Source of the DNA: JAWLCG01 sp041687295
GTDB lineage: Bacteria > Planctomycetota > Phycisphaerae > SM23-33 > FEN-1343
DNA: 6,200 nucleotides
Direction of reading: 5' to 3'
Assembly (NCBI GenBank): GCA_041687295.1
Contig: JAWLCG010000311.1
Location: 1-6,200, forward strand
In this document: piece by piece, positions 1 through 6,158 of the stretch
Numbering within the stretch: position 1 is the stretch's first letter
How the letters are laid out: each line of letters starts with the position of its first letter
Translations under genes and position numbers: made by a program
Notes under the pieces: model-generated
Databases searched by the model: none
What the model saw: only the letters and a program-made list of their open reading frames with translations
Told to the model about the DNA's origin: nothing

Positions 1-23
1 CCCACAGGTCCGTCGGTAGGGGC

Positions 24-833
24 TCACCGCCCCAGCTCTCGGCTGCGAGCGGCGGCGGCGCGGACGGCGCGGACGACCGACTCCTGGACCCCGGCGGCGT
101 CGAGGGTCTCGATGGCCGCCTGCGTCGTGCCGCCGGGGCTGGTGACCTTGCGGCGGAGCACCTCGGGGGCCTCGGCCGTGTTGGCCAGCAGGGCGGCGGC
201 GCCCGCGCAGGTCTGGCGGGCCAGGGCCAGGGCGACGGCGGGCTCGAGCCCCTCGGCCACGCCGGCAGCGACCATGGCCTCGATGAGGTAGAGGAAGTAG
301 GCCGGCCCGCTGCCCGAGACGGCCGTCAGGGCGTCCAGGTCGCCCTCGGCCAGCCGATGCACCTGCCCGCTGGCGGCGAAGAGCGACTCGGCGAAGACGA
401 GGTCGGCCTCGGTCGCTCCGGGCCCGGCCGCCAGGCCCGTGCAGCCCACCCCGGCCAGCATCGGCGTGTTGGGCATCGTGCGAATCACCCGCGCCTTGGG
501 CCCGAGCCCCTCAGCCAGGCGACGGGTGGACACGCCGGCGGCGATGGAGACCACCAGGGCACCCTCGGCGCCCAGGGCCCCGGCCAGACCGGGCAGCACG
601 ACGGCCATCTGCTGAGGCTTGACCGCCAGCAGGTACGCCTCGGCCGGCGGGGCCTGGTGGATCGCCGCCACGCACCGCACGCCCAGCTGCTCGCTCAGCG
701 TTGCCCGTCGGGCCTCAACCGGCTCGACGACGGCCACCTCCGCCGGCGCCAGCAGCCTGGCCGCCAGCACGCCGCGCAGCACGGCCTCGCCCATGTTGCC
801 CCCGCCCACCGCCACCAGTCTGCACTCGCTCAT
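24..833 (-). CDS. proC: pyrroline-5-carboxylate reductase (proline biosynthesis)
   Basis: Cytosolic enzyme that reduces 1-pyrroline-5-carboxylate to L-proline with NAD(P)H, the last step of proline synthesis from glutamate. The 269-residue product matches the usual family length (about 260-280). Visible motifs, in order: an N-terminal Rossmann nucleotide-binding loop GGGNMGEA (residues 10-17), AVKPQQM (70-76), RTMPNTPMLAGVG (118-130), then the C-terminal dimerisation/catalytic domain with the family signature AVSGSGPAYF (171-180) and VTSPGGTTQAAIE (230-242). The reading frame stays open far upstream, to about position 1649, but the homology begins only at this start. I chose ATG at 833 because AAGGAG lies six bases before it; the in-frame ATG at 839 abuts that site and would add only Met-Arg. 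It is divergent from the SPFH gene. Only 23 bp of downstream sequence is in the window, so no operon partner can be seen. All signature residues look intact. Confidence 0.97.
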   Translation of the reverse strand: MSECRLVAVGGGNMGEAVLRGVLAARLLAPAEVAVVEPVEARRATLSEQLGVRCVAAIHQAPPAEAYLLAVKPQQMAVVLPGLAGALGAEGALVVSIAAGVSTRRLAEGLGPKARVIRTMPNTPMLAGVGCTGLAAGPGATEADLVFAESLFAASGQVHRLAEGDLDALTAVSGSGPAYFLYLIEAMVAAGVAEGLEPAVALALARQTCAGAAALLANTAEAPEVLRRKVTSPGGTTQAAIETLDAAGVQESVVRAVRAAAARSRELGR

Positions 834-839
834 GCGCAT

Positions 840-845
840 CTCCTT
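840..845 (-). promoter_or_regulatory. Shine-Dalgarno site deciding the proC start
   Basis: On the minus strand AAGGAG is followed by ATGCGC and then the ATG at 833. Spacing of six bases favours 833 over the ATG at 839, which touches the site directly. It also argues against any start further upstream in the long open frame. Confidence 0.75.
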
Positions 846-858
846 GAATCGGCCCCCG

Positions 859-887
859 AGGATACCGCCGCGCGGGCCCGCTGAAAA
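859..887 (-). promoter_or_regulatory. proC: possible sigma-70-type promoter of proC
   Basis: On the minus strand, TTTTCA (882-887, four of six matches to TTGACA) and TATCCT (859-864, four of six to TATAAT) are separated by exactly 17 bases. Transcription would start near position 852 and give a short leader of about 20 nt carrying the AAGGAG site. The site lies just outside the repeat element, between it and the gene. The hexamers are weak and the GC-rich background gives few alternatives, so this is a candidate only. Confidence 0.33.
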
Positions 888-898
888 GCCTGGATGGA

Positions 899-1226
899 CC
901 ACAGAGGCCCAGCGCGGGCTTCGCCCGCAACCCAACCCGAGTCCGTACCGCGGACCGGTGGTTGGGAAAAAACGGCGCGGGGGCTCTGCCCCCACACCCC
1001 CGGGATTTGTCGCTTTGGGCCTCCGGCATGGGATGGGCTCACGCCCCTGCCGGCCGGCCGGGCCCGAGGACGGGCGGCGCAGAGCTTCTGCCGGTGGGCC
1101 CCAATGCGCAAAAATCCCGGGGTCCGGGGCAGAGCCCCGGGCGGTTTCTCTGCCGGCGGTGCAGGCGAAATCGTTACAGAAGATCGTGGTTCTGCACATT
1201 AGTGGTACAGAGAAGAAGCACAGAGA
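899..1226. repeat. structured intergenic repeat, copy 1 (about 328 bp)
   Basis: This non-coding element recurs in the same orientation at 2441-2777. It begins CCACAGAGGC and ends with GCACAGAGA, so related CACAGAG sequences lie at both ends. Internal order: a small hairpin GCGGGC-TTC-GCCCGC (914-928); a left arm at 970-1008 centred on GGGGGCTCTGCCCCC; about 100 bp of variable interior with a small GCAGA/TCTGC hairpin (1079-1091); a right arm at 1112-1147 that is the imperfect inverse of the left arm; then a less GC-rich tail (1148-1226) containing a GTGCAG/CTGCAC inverted pair (1159-1164 with 1192-1197). Bases 1112-1212 are identical to the second copy. Open frames through it run into neighbouring genes on the wrong strand and look like GC-rich shadows. 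It resembles REP/MITE-like or structured-RNA repeats, but I do not recognise a named family. Confidence 0.85.
970..1147. repeat. inverted arms inside repeat copy 1
   Basis: Left arm 970-1008 and right arm 1112-1147 are imperfect inverse complements. Both contain GGGGCTCTGCCCC followed by CCCCGGGATTT when read on the appropriate strand, and about 103 bp separate them. Each arm is also internally palindromic around GGGGCTCTGCCCC. Transcription through the element could therefore fold either as two local hairpins or as one long-range stem. Confidence 0.75.
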
Positions 1227-1279
1227 TCTCCTGAGATGCAGAAAGAAGGCGCCAGGCGCCGCCGTGCCTACCCGTATTG

Positions 1280-1297
1280 CCCCGGGCATGCCCGGGG
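1280..1297. repeat. perfect 18-bp palindrome following repeat copy 1
   Basis: CCCCGGGCATGCCCGGGG is its own reverse complement. A near-identical hairpin (CCCCGGGC-TT-GCCCGGGG) stands at 2800-2817 after the second repeat copy. Similarity between the two places continues for some 15 bases beyond (CTT, GGGG, TTCTG in the same order). This module may be the outer edge of the repeat, with a length difference of about 26 bp between it and the core in the two copies. It lies about 140 bp upstream of the SPFH start codon, so it could also be an operator, but nothing identifies a regulator. Confidence 0.6.
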
Positions 1298-1427
1298 TCT
1301 TCGGGGTTCTGCGTTGGATGCCCAGGGCACGGGTGACCGTCGTCGCCCGGCCAGGGGTTGTCTGGACGGGGCGTTTCTGGTCCACTGGCGTGCTGGAACT
1401 ACGCGATACACAACCGGCCAGGCCGGG

Positions 1428-1433
1428 AGGAGG
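1428..1433 (+). promoter_or_regulatory. strong Shine-Dalgarno site deciding the SPFH gene start
   Basis: AGGAGG, an exact match to the anti-Shine-Dalgarno core, sits six bases before the ATG at 1440. This start excludes a 68-codon upstream extension of the open frame, from 1236, which is arginine-rich, overlaps the palindromic spacer and has no family similarity. Confidence 0.85.
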
Positions 1434-1439
1434 TCCGTC

Positions 1440-2369
1440 ATGTTTATTGTGGCTGCAGCGATTCTGCTGGTGGCGGGGGTGGTGATACTGCTGGTGCCGA
1501 CGGCCCCGCGGCCCTGGGGGGTGCTGGCGATCGTGGCGGCGGTGGGCGTGGCCCTGGCCGGGGCGGTGGTGATCGTGCCGTCGGGCCACGTGGGCGTGCC
1601 GGTGCTGTTCGGCAAGGTGCAGGACCGCTCGCTGCCGGACGGCCTGCACCTGATCAACCCGCTGCTGGAGATCCAGAAGCTCAGCGTCCGCACCGAGGTC
1701 TACACGATGTCAGGCGCCTTCGCCGAGGGCGTGCTCCAGGGCGATGACTCGATCGTCGTGCTCAGCCGCGACGGCCTGGAGATGCCGCTGGACATCACGG
1801 TGGCCTACCGTCTGGTGGCGGCCGACGCGCCGTGGATCTACCGCAACATCGGCCAGGAGTTCGCCGAGAAGATCATCCGCCCGGCCGCCCGCACGGCCAT
1901 CCGCGAGGCGGCGTCGCGCTACACGGCCCAGGAGGCCTACTCGACCAAGCGGGACGAGCTGGCGAGCATGGCCCAGCAGTTGCTCGCGACCCGGGTGAAG
2001 GACCTGTTTGGCCGCCAGGGGGACGACTTCGAGGGCGTCGGCGTGGCTGTGCAGCAGGTGATGCTCCGCAACGTCGCGCTGCCCAGCCGGGTGCGGGCGG
2101 CCATCGAGGAGAAGCTCTCGGCCGAGCAGGACGCCCAGCGGATGGAGTTCGTGCTGCAGAAAGAGACGCAGGAGGCCGAGCGCAAACGCATCGAGGCCCA
2201 GGGCGTCAGCGACTTCCAGCAGATCGTCTCGCAGGGCATCAGCCCCGAGCTGCTGCGGTGGAAGGGCATCGAGGCCACCCTCGACATCGCCACCAGCCCC
2301 AACGCCAAGGTCATCATCATCGGCTCGGGCCAGGACGGCCTGCCGGTGATCCTGGGCTCGGAGAAGTAG
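1440..2369 (+). CDS. SPFH/prohibitin-family membrane protein
   Basis: Membrane-anchored scaffold protein of the SPFH (stomatin, prohibitin, flotillin, HflK/C) superfamily; members form large rings at the inner membrane and often modulate proteases or membrane microdomains. The 309-residue product starts with two hydrophobic stretches (about residues 2-19 and 27-46). The SPFH domain follows directly: VPSGHVGVPVLFGKV at 46-60, LPDGLHLINPLLEIQKL at 65-81, and the RTEVYTM and DGLEMPLDITVAYRL segments (84-90, 111-125). FAEKIIRPAARTAIRE (141-156) and the VMLRNVALP segment (207-215) are prohibitin-like. A charged, Glu/Lys/Gln-rich probable coiled coil covers about 219-256. The C-terminal NAKVIIIGSGQDGLPVILG (288-306) is also prohibitin-like. 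No NfeD, FtsH or paired HflK/HflC gene is adjacent, so the partner is unknown. The gene stands alone between a divergent proC and a convergent ileS, bracketed by two copies of a non-coding repeat. The family assignment is firm; the specific role is not. Confidence 0.93.
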   Translation: MFIVAAAILLVAGVVILLVPTAPRPWGVLAIVAAVGVALAGAVVIVPSGHVGVPVLFGKVQDRSLPDGLHLINPLLEIQKLSVRTEVYTMSGAFAEGVLQGDDSIVVLSRDGLEMPLDITVAYRLVAADAPWIYRNIGQEFAEKIIRPAARTAIREAASRYTAQEAYSTKRDELASMAQQLLATRVKDLFGRQGDDFEGVGVAVQQVMLRNVALPSRVRAAIEEKLSAEQDAQRMEFVLQKETQEAERKRIEAQGVSDFQQIVSQGISPELLRWKGIEATLDIATSPNAKVIIIGSGQDGLPVILGSEK

Positions 2370-2418
2370 CGCCCGGGGTCGTGGAGGCTCTCTTCGAGCG
2401 CCAGCCAGACCCGGGGCG
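2370..2418 (+). terminator. long imperfect hairpin directly after the SPFH stop codon
   Basis: The outer stem pairs CGCCCGGGGTC (2370-2380) with GACCCGGGGCG (2408-2418), with one G-G mismatch. Inside it TGG pairs with CCA (2382-2384 with 2405-2407), and then GGCTCTC pairs with GAGCGCC (2386-2392 with 2396-2402) with one mismatch around a TTC loop. It begins at the base after the TAG codon. No T-run follows, so it is either a U-independent transcription end, an RNA-stabilising 3' hairpin, or a factor-dependent stop. Confidence 0.45.
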
Positions 2419-2440
2419 AAGGCGCAAGACCGAAGAGGGG

Positions 2441-2777
2441 CCACAGAGGCGCAGAGGACCCAGCGCGGGCAACGCCCGCAACCCAAACTGAATCCATGCC
2501 GCGGGCCAGCGGTTGGGAAGAAACAGCGCGGGGGCTCTGCCCCCACACCCCCGGGATTTATCGCTTTGGGGCCACCAGCATGGGATAGGCTCACGCCCCT
2601 GCCGGCCGGCCCGCCTGAGGACGGGCGGCTCAGAGCCTCTGCCGGTGGGCGAGAATGCGACAAATCCCGGGGTCCGGGGCAGAGCCCCGGGCGGTTTCTC
2701 TGCCGGCGGTGCAGGCGAAATCGTTACAGAAGATCGTGGTTCTGCACATTAGTGGTACAGAGGAAGACGCGCGGAGA
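2441..2777. repeat. structured intergenic repeat, copy 2 (about 337 bp)
   Basis: Direct repeat of the element at 899-1226. It starts CCACAGAGGC, has an extra ten bases (GCAGAGGACC) near its left end, and then follows the same order of parts. These are the hairpin GCGGGC-AAC-GCCCGC (2465-2479), left inverted arm (2521-2559), variable interior, right inverted arm (2662-2697) and conserved tail ending near GCGCGGAGA. Bases 2526-2559 match 975-1008 exactly over 34 nt, and 2662-2762 match 1112-1212 exactly over 101 nt. The interior between the arms differs by scattered substitutions and small indels. No protein-coding role is supported. Confidence 0.85.
2521..2697. repeat. inverted arms inside repeat copy 2
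   Basis: Left arm 2521-2559 and right arm 2662-2697 are imperfect inverse complements separated by about 102 bp, the same architecture as in copy 1. Each arm contains a GGGGCTCTGCCCC-type palindrome. Confidence 0.75.
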
Positions 2778-2799
2778 GTTTCATTCTGTCTGCATATGG

Positions 2800-2817
2800 C
2801 CCCGGGCTTGCCCGGGG
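2800..2817. repeat. CCCCGGGC/GCCCGGGG hairpin following repeat copy 2
   Basis: An eight-base-pair stem with TT between the arms, matching the palindrome at 1280-1297 except for the central bases. It is followed by a similar GCTTT-GGGG-TTCTG context, which suggests one shared module downstream of each repeat. From 2818 to 2887 I see nothing further. Confidence 0.6.
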
Positions 2818-2887
2818 GCTTTGGGGCATTCTGTGCACCTGTGGGCCGAGCCGGCGTTGAGCTTTTGCGGCCAGGCCCGGACGAGAA

Positions 2888-2911
2888 GCCCACGGAAGGC
2901 ATTCCGTGGGC
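2888..2911. terminator. perfect 10-bp hairpin in the convergent spacer
   Basis: GCCCACGGAA (2888-2897) pairs exactly with TTCCGTGGGC (2902-2911) around a GGCA loop. On the minus strand the stem is followed by TTCTCG, a weak pyrimidine tail, so it could back up termination of ileS transcription. There is no T-run on either side, and it could instead be a simple intergenic palindrome. Confidence 0.4.
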
Positions 2912-2940
2912 GTGGAGACAAAGCAGGGGGCGCCCGGACG

Positions 2941-2985
2941 ACAAGGGGCCCGCGGAACCGAGCGGTTCCGCGGGCCCCTTGTTTT
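2941..2985. terminator. perfect 19-bp stem terminator between the convergent genes
   Basis: ACAAGGGGCCCGCGGAACC (2941-2959) pairs without mismatch to 2964-2982 around a GAGC tetraloop. On the plus strand it is followed by TTT, and the stem itself ends in CCTTGT, so it reads as a Rho-independent terminator in that direction. On the minus strand it begins 82 bases past the ileS stop codon and can end that transcript too, though its T-rich part lies inside the stem. Its place between convergent genes fits a bidirectional terminator. Confidence 0.75.
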
Positions 2986-3063
2986 GACTCTGAGAGTCTC
3001 CGTGTGCTACGGGGCCGGTCTTGCGTCGTCGAATATGCTGGACCTCGCTGGGCCCGACCTGGC

Positions 3064-6060
3064 CTATGGGCGGCGGATGGCCTTGATGGCGGCGGCGTCA
3101 CGGGCAGAGAGGTCCGGGTAGTCCGCATCGCTGCCGACGTCGGGGCGGCGCTTCCAGCTGCGGGCACAGCGGGGGTACTTCTCCCGGGCGTCGATCACCT
3201 CGATCTTCACACGTTTCTGGCCGGGGGCCGGCGCCAGGCGGGCGAAGCCCACGCCGAGCATGTCCTCCAGCTCGGGCAGGTAGGCCTCGACCAGGCGGTA
3301 GTCGTCGGTCTGCGGATCGGCGTGGAAGACGACCTCGGCGTCGAGGGGGTTCTTCAGGTCCGCGCTGCGCAGGGCCTCCAGTTGGGCCAGGCCCTGGTCG
3401 CGCAGGCCCAGCAGGCGTTCCCACGTCACGTCGGGGCCGGCCTGGAGGTGGTCGGCGTAGAACTGCCCGTCGTCGCGGGCCTTTGAGCCGATGGCGTAGG
3501 CCTGCTCGACCTCCGGGTCGGCCGCGGGCATCTCGGCCAGGTGGACGCTGTCGGGCAGGTCGGCCGGTCGGTTGGGGATGTGCGCCCACGCCTCCTCGCA
3601 GGTGAACGGCAGCACCGGCGCCATCAGGCGCACCAGCGCCAGCAGCGTCTGGTACAGCACCGACTGGCTCGCCCGCCGCCGCGGGCTGTCGGGCGCCTCG
3701 CAGTAGAGCCGGTCCTTGACGGCCGCCATGTAGATGCTGGAGGTCTGCACGGTGCAGAACTCGTAGATCAGCCGGTAGACGCGGTGGAACTCGAAGTTCT
3801 CGTAGGCCTCGGTGACCTCGGCGATCAGGCGGTTGAGCTCCATCCGCATCCAGCGGTCGATGGAGTTCTCGGCCGGCGTGGCCGGGTGGCGGGCCGGGTC
3901 GAAATCGAAGCAGCTGCCCATGGCGAACCGCAGAGTGTTGCGGATCTTGCGGTAGGCCTCCTCGACCTGGGCGATCAGGGCGTCGCTGGTGCGGATGTCG
4001 TCCTGGTAGTTGACGCTGGAGACCCACAGGCGCATCACGTCGGCGCCGCGGCGGCCCAGCTCGTCCTGGACGTTGACGGTGTTGCCCAGGCTCTTGGACA
4101 TCTTGTAGCCCTTCTCATCGACGACGAAGCCGTGGGTCAGCACCGTCTTGAAGGGCGGCCGGCCCGTCGTGGCCAGGCAGGGCAGCAGCGAGAGCTGGAA
4201 CCAGCCGCGGTGCTGGTCGGAGCCCTCGAGGTAGAGGTCGACGGGCACCTCGGCCACCAGGCCGCGGTCGACGGCGGCGGCGAACCAGCTCGAGCCCGAC
4301 TCGAACCACACGTCGAAGATGTCCATCTCCTGGGTCAGCTTGTCCGGGTCCCACGCGGCCCGCACGTCGCGGAGGCCGGCGTGGGCGCCCCGCGGCTCGG
4401 TGGTGCGAGGCTGCTTGTGCGGCAGGTCCGGGTCGTCGGTGGGGTCGTAGTCGCCCAGGATCTCGGCCGGGCTGTGGGTGAACCAACTGTCCGAGCCGTG
4501 CTGGCGGAAGTGCTCGGCGACCGCCCGCACACTGGCGGGCGTCAGCAGCAGCTCGCCGGCGGCGTTGCGGAAGGCCGGGATCGGCAGGCCCCAGTTGCGC
4601 TGCCGGCTGATGCACCAGTCGGGTCGGCTCTCGAGCATGCCGGCCAGGCGGTTTCGGCCCCAGCCGGGCACGAAGCGGGCCTTGCCCTCGGGGGCCGCGA
4701 CCTCCAGGGCCAGGCTGCGCAGCGTTCGGCCCGAGTCGCCCAGCGGGCGGTCGACGGCGACGAACCACTGCTCGGTCGCGCGGAAGATCGTCGGCGTCTT
4801 GCTCCGCCAGTCGTGGGGGTAGCTGTGCGTGAAGCGGTGCTGGTGGAACATCGCGCCGGACTCGGTGAGGAACGCGCACACCAGGGCGTTGGCGTCCCAG
4901 ACGCTCTTGCCGATCAGGAAGTCCGGCACCGTGTCGTCGTACGTGCCGTCGCCCTTGACGGGGCAGTAGATCTCCAGATCGTGCTTCAGGGCCGTGCCGT
5001 AGTCCTCCACGCCATGGCCCGGGGCGGTGTGGACCAGGCCCGTGCCGTCCTCGAGGGTGACGTAGTTGGCCGGCACGATCGGGCAGAGGCGGTCGGCGTC
5101 GAGGGGCTGGCGGTAGTGCAGGTTCGCCTCGGCCAGGGCGGCGCCGGTGCAGGTGCCCAGGACCTCGAACTCGCCGGTGCCCAGGGCCATCACGCGCCCG
5201 GCCAGCTCGGCGGCCACGAGGGTGACTCGGCGGTTGCCGGCCGCGTCGGTGTAGGCGACGGCGGCGTAGGTGAACTCCGGGTGCACCGTGACGGCGCGGT
5301 TGGCCGGCAGGGTCCAGGGCGTGGTCGTCCAGATCATCACCTGCTCGACGGGGCCCTCAAGCCCGAAGAGCTTGCCGGCCGCCTCGGGCTCGGCCAGGGC
5401 GAAGTTGACGTAGACGCTGGTGTCCTGGCGGTCGTAGTACTCCAGCTCCGCGTCGGCCAGGGCGGTGCGGTTCTCGATGGACCAGTGGACCGGCTTGAGC
5501 TGGCGGTAGACGATCCCCTGCTGGACCATGCGGGCGAAGACCTCCAGCACGGCCGACTCGTAGGCGGGGTCCATCGTCACGTAGGGCCGCTCGAACGTGC
5601 CCCAGATGCCCAGGCGCTGGAACTGCTCGGCCTGGACCTGGATGAAGTGCTCGGCGTACTGGCGGCACTGGGTGCGGATGGCGAGCCGGTCGAGGCGGGC
5701 GGCCTCGGTGCCCAGCTCGTCGACGACCTTGGCCTCGATGGGCAGGCCGTGACAGTCCCAGCCGGGGATATACGGCGCGTCGTAGCCGCGCATCGTGCGG
5801 TAGCGCAAGACGAAGTCCTTGAGCACCTTGTTGAGCAGGTGGCCCATGTGGATGTCGCCGTTGGCGTAGGGCGGCCCGTCGTGCAGCACGTAACGGGGGC
5901 CGTCCTTTCGGGCCTGGCGGATGCGGGCGTACAGGCCGTCGCGGGCCCACTGCTCCAGCATGGCCGGCTCCTTCTGGAGCAGACCCGCGCGCATGTCGAA
6001 GGCGGTGCTGGGCAGGTTGAGCGTGTCTTTGTAGGCGTTCTTGGCGTTGTCCTTGGCCAT
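3064..6060 (-). CDS. ileS: isoleucyl-tRNA synthetase
   Basis: Cytosolic class I aminoacyl-tRNA synthetase that charges tRNA-Ile with isoleucine using ATP and edits mischarged valine. The product has 998 residues, somewhat longer than E. coli IleS (938). Visible parts, in order: the HIGH motif as HMGH within PPYANGDIHMGH (63-74); WDCHGLPIEAKV (101-112); the CP1 editing domain with TTTPWTLPANRAV (245-257) and GTGLVHTAPGHGVEDY (339-354, including the editing Asp353); SRQRNWGLPIP (485-495); FDVWFESGSSW (582-592); GSDQHRGWFQ (613-622); and KMSKS (653-657). The anticodon-binding domain covers about 730-900. The ATG at 6060 starts directly at the usual N-terminal LNLPSTAFDMRA region and has a weak purine-rich AAAGAG eight bases upstream. 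The C-terminal zinc ribbon is degenerate: of the four expected cysteines only Cys965 remains, with Tyr962, Ser985 and Asp988 at the other places. There is also an expanded segment before the DVWFESGS motif (about 530-575). Catalytic and editing motifs look intact, so the enzyme should be active. Confidence 0.98.
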   Translation of the reverse strand: MAKDNAKNAYKDTLNLPSTAFDMRAGLLQKEPAMLEQWARDGLYARIRQARKDGPRYVLHDGPPYANGDIHMGHLLNKVLKDFVLRYRTMRGYDAPYIPGWDCHGLPIEAKVVDELGTEAARLDRLAIRTQCRQYAEHFIQVQAEQFQRLGIWGTFERPYVTMDPAYESAVLEVFARMVQQGIVYRQLKPVHWSIENRTALADAELEYYDRQDTSVYVNFALAEPEAAGKLFGLEGPVEQVMIWTTTPWTLPANRAVTVHPEFTYAAVAYTDAAGNRRVTLVAAELAGRVMALGTGEFEVLGTCTGAALAEANLHYRQPLDADRLCPIVPANYVTLEDGTGLVHTAPGHGVEDYGTALKHDLEIYCPVKGDGTYDDTVPDFLIGKSVWDANALVCAFLTESGAMFHQHRFTHSYPHDWRSKTPTIFRATEQWFVAVDRPLGDSGRTLRSLALEVAAPEGKARFVPGWGRNRLAGMLESRPDWCISRQRNWGLPIPAFRNAAGELLLTPASVRAVAEHFRQHGSDSWFTHSPAEILGDYDPTDDPDLPHKQPRTTEPRGAHAGLRDVRAAWDPDKLTQEMDIFDVWFESGSSWFAAAVDRGLVAEVPVDLYLEGSDQHRGWFQLSLLPCLATTGRPPFKTVLTHGFVVDEKGYKMSKSLGNTVNVQDELGRRGADVMRLWVSSVNYQDDIRTSDALIAQVEEAYRKIRNTLRFAMGSCFDFDPARHPATPAENSIDRWMRMELNRLIAEVTEAYENFEFHRVYRLIYEFCTVQTSSIYMAAVKDRLYCEAPDSPRRRASQSVLYQTLLALVRLMAPVLPFTCEEAWAHIPNRPADLPDSVHLAEMPAADPEVEQAYAIGSKARDDGQFYADHLQAGPDVTWERLLGLRDQGLAQLEALRSADLKNPLDAEVVFHADPQTDDYRLVEAYLPELEDMLGVGFARLAPAPGQKRVKIEVIDAREKYPRCARSWKRRPDVGSDADYPDLSARDAAAIKAIRRP

Positions 6061-6158
6061 GGATCGTACTCTTTCGGATAGCGGTTCGCCGGGTCGCAGG
6101 GGCGAGCCCGGCGGGTTCAGGGCCGGCGGGATGCAGCGCCGCCAGCCGAAAACGAAAC

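Noticed and set aside
899..1226. CRISPR array or tandem repeat.
   Set aside because: There are only two copies, about 1.5 kb apart, with no regular short spacers and no cas gene.
1358..1415. Possible promoter for the SPFH gene (TTGTCT near 1358; GATACA near 1405).
   Set aside because: No pair of hexamers has acceptable spacing and match, so I could not support a promoter even though one is expected in 1227-1427.
1236..1439. 68-codon upstream extension of the SPFH frame.
   Set aside because: It is an arginine-rich translation of palindromic spacer with no family similarity, whereas AGGAGG correctly spaced before the ATG at 1440 marks the start.
834..1649. Upstream extension of the proC reading frame, which would give a 541-residue protein running antisense into the SPFH gene.
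   Set aside because: The extension crosses the non-coding repeat and the opposite-strand SPFH gene, is rich in Arg, Pro and His without domain similarity, and lacks a ribosome site. The proC homology and a good ribosome site both start at 833.
2630..2944. Minus-strand open frame through repeat copy 2, with the segment MCRTTIFCNDFACTAG also found in copy 1.
   Set aside because: The shared peptide only reflects the shared DNA repeat. Its flanks differ, no ribosome site precedes it, and the frames run into unrelated sequence on both sides. It is probably a source of spurious hypothetical-protein annotations.
3541..6081. 846-codon plus-strand open frame opposite ileS.
   Set aside because: It is a composition shadow of a GC-rich gene, with low-complexity Val, Gly, Leu, Ala, Asp and His content and no recognisable domain. 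ileS fully explains the region.
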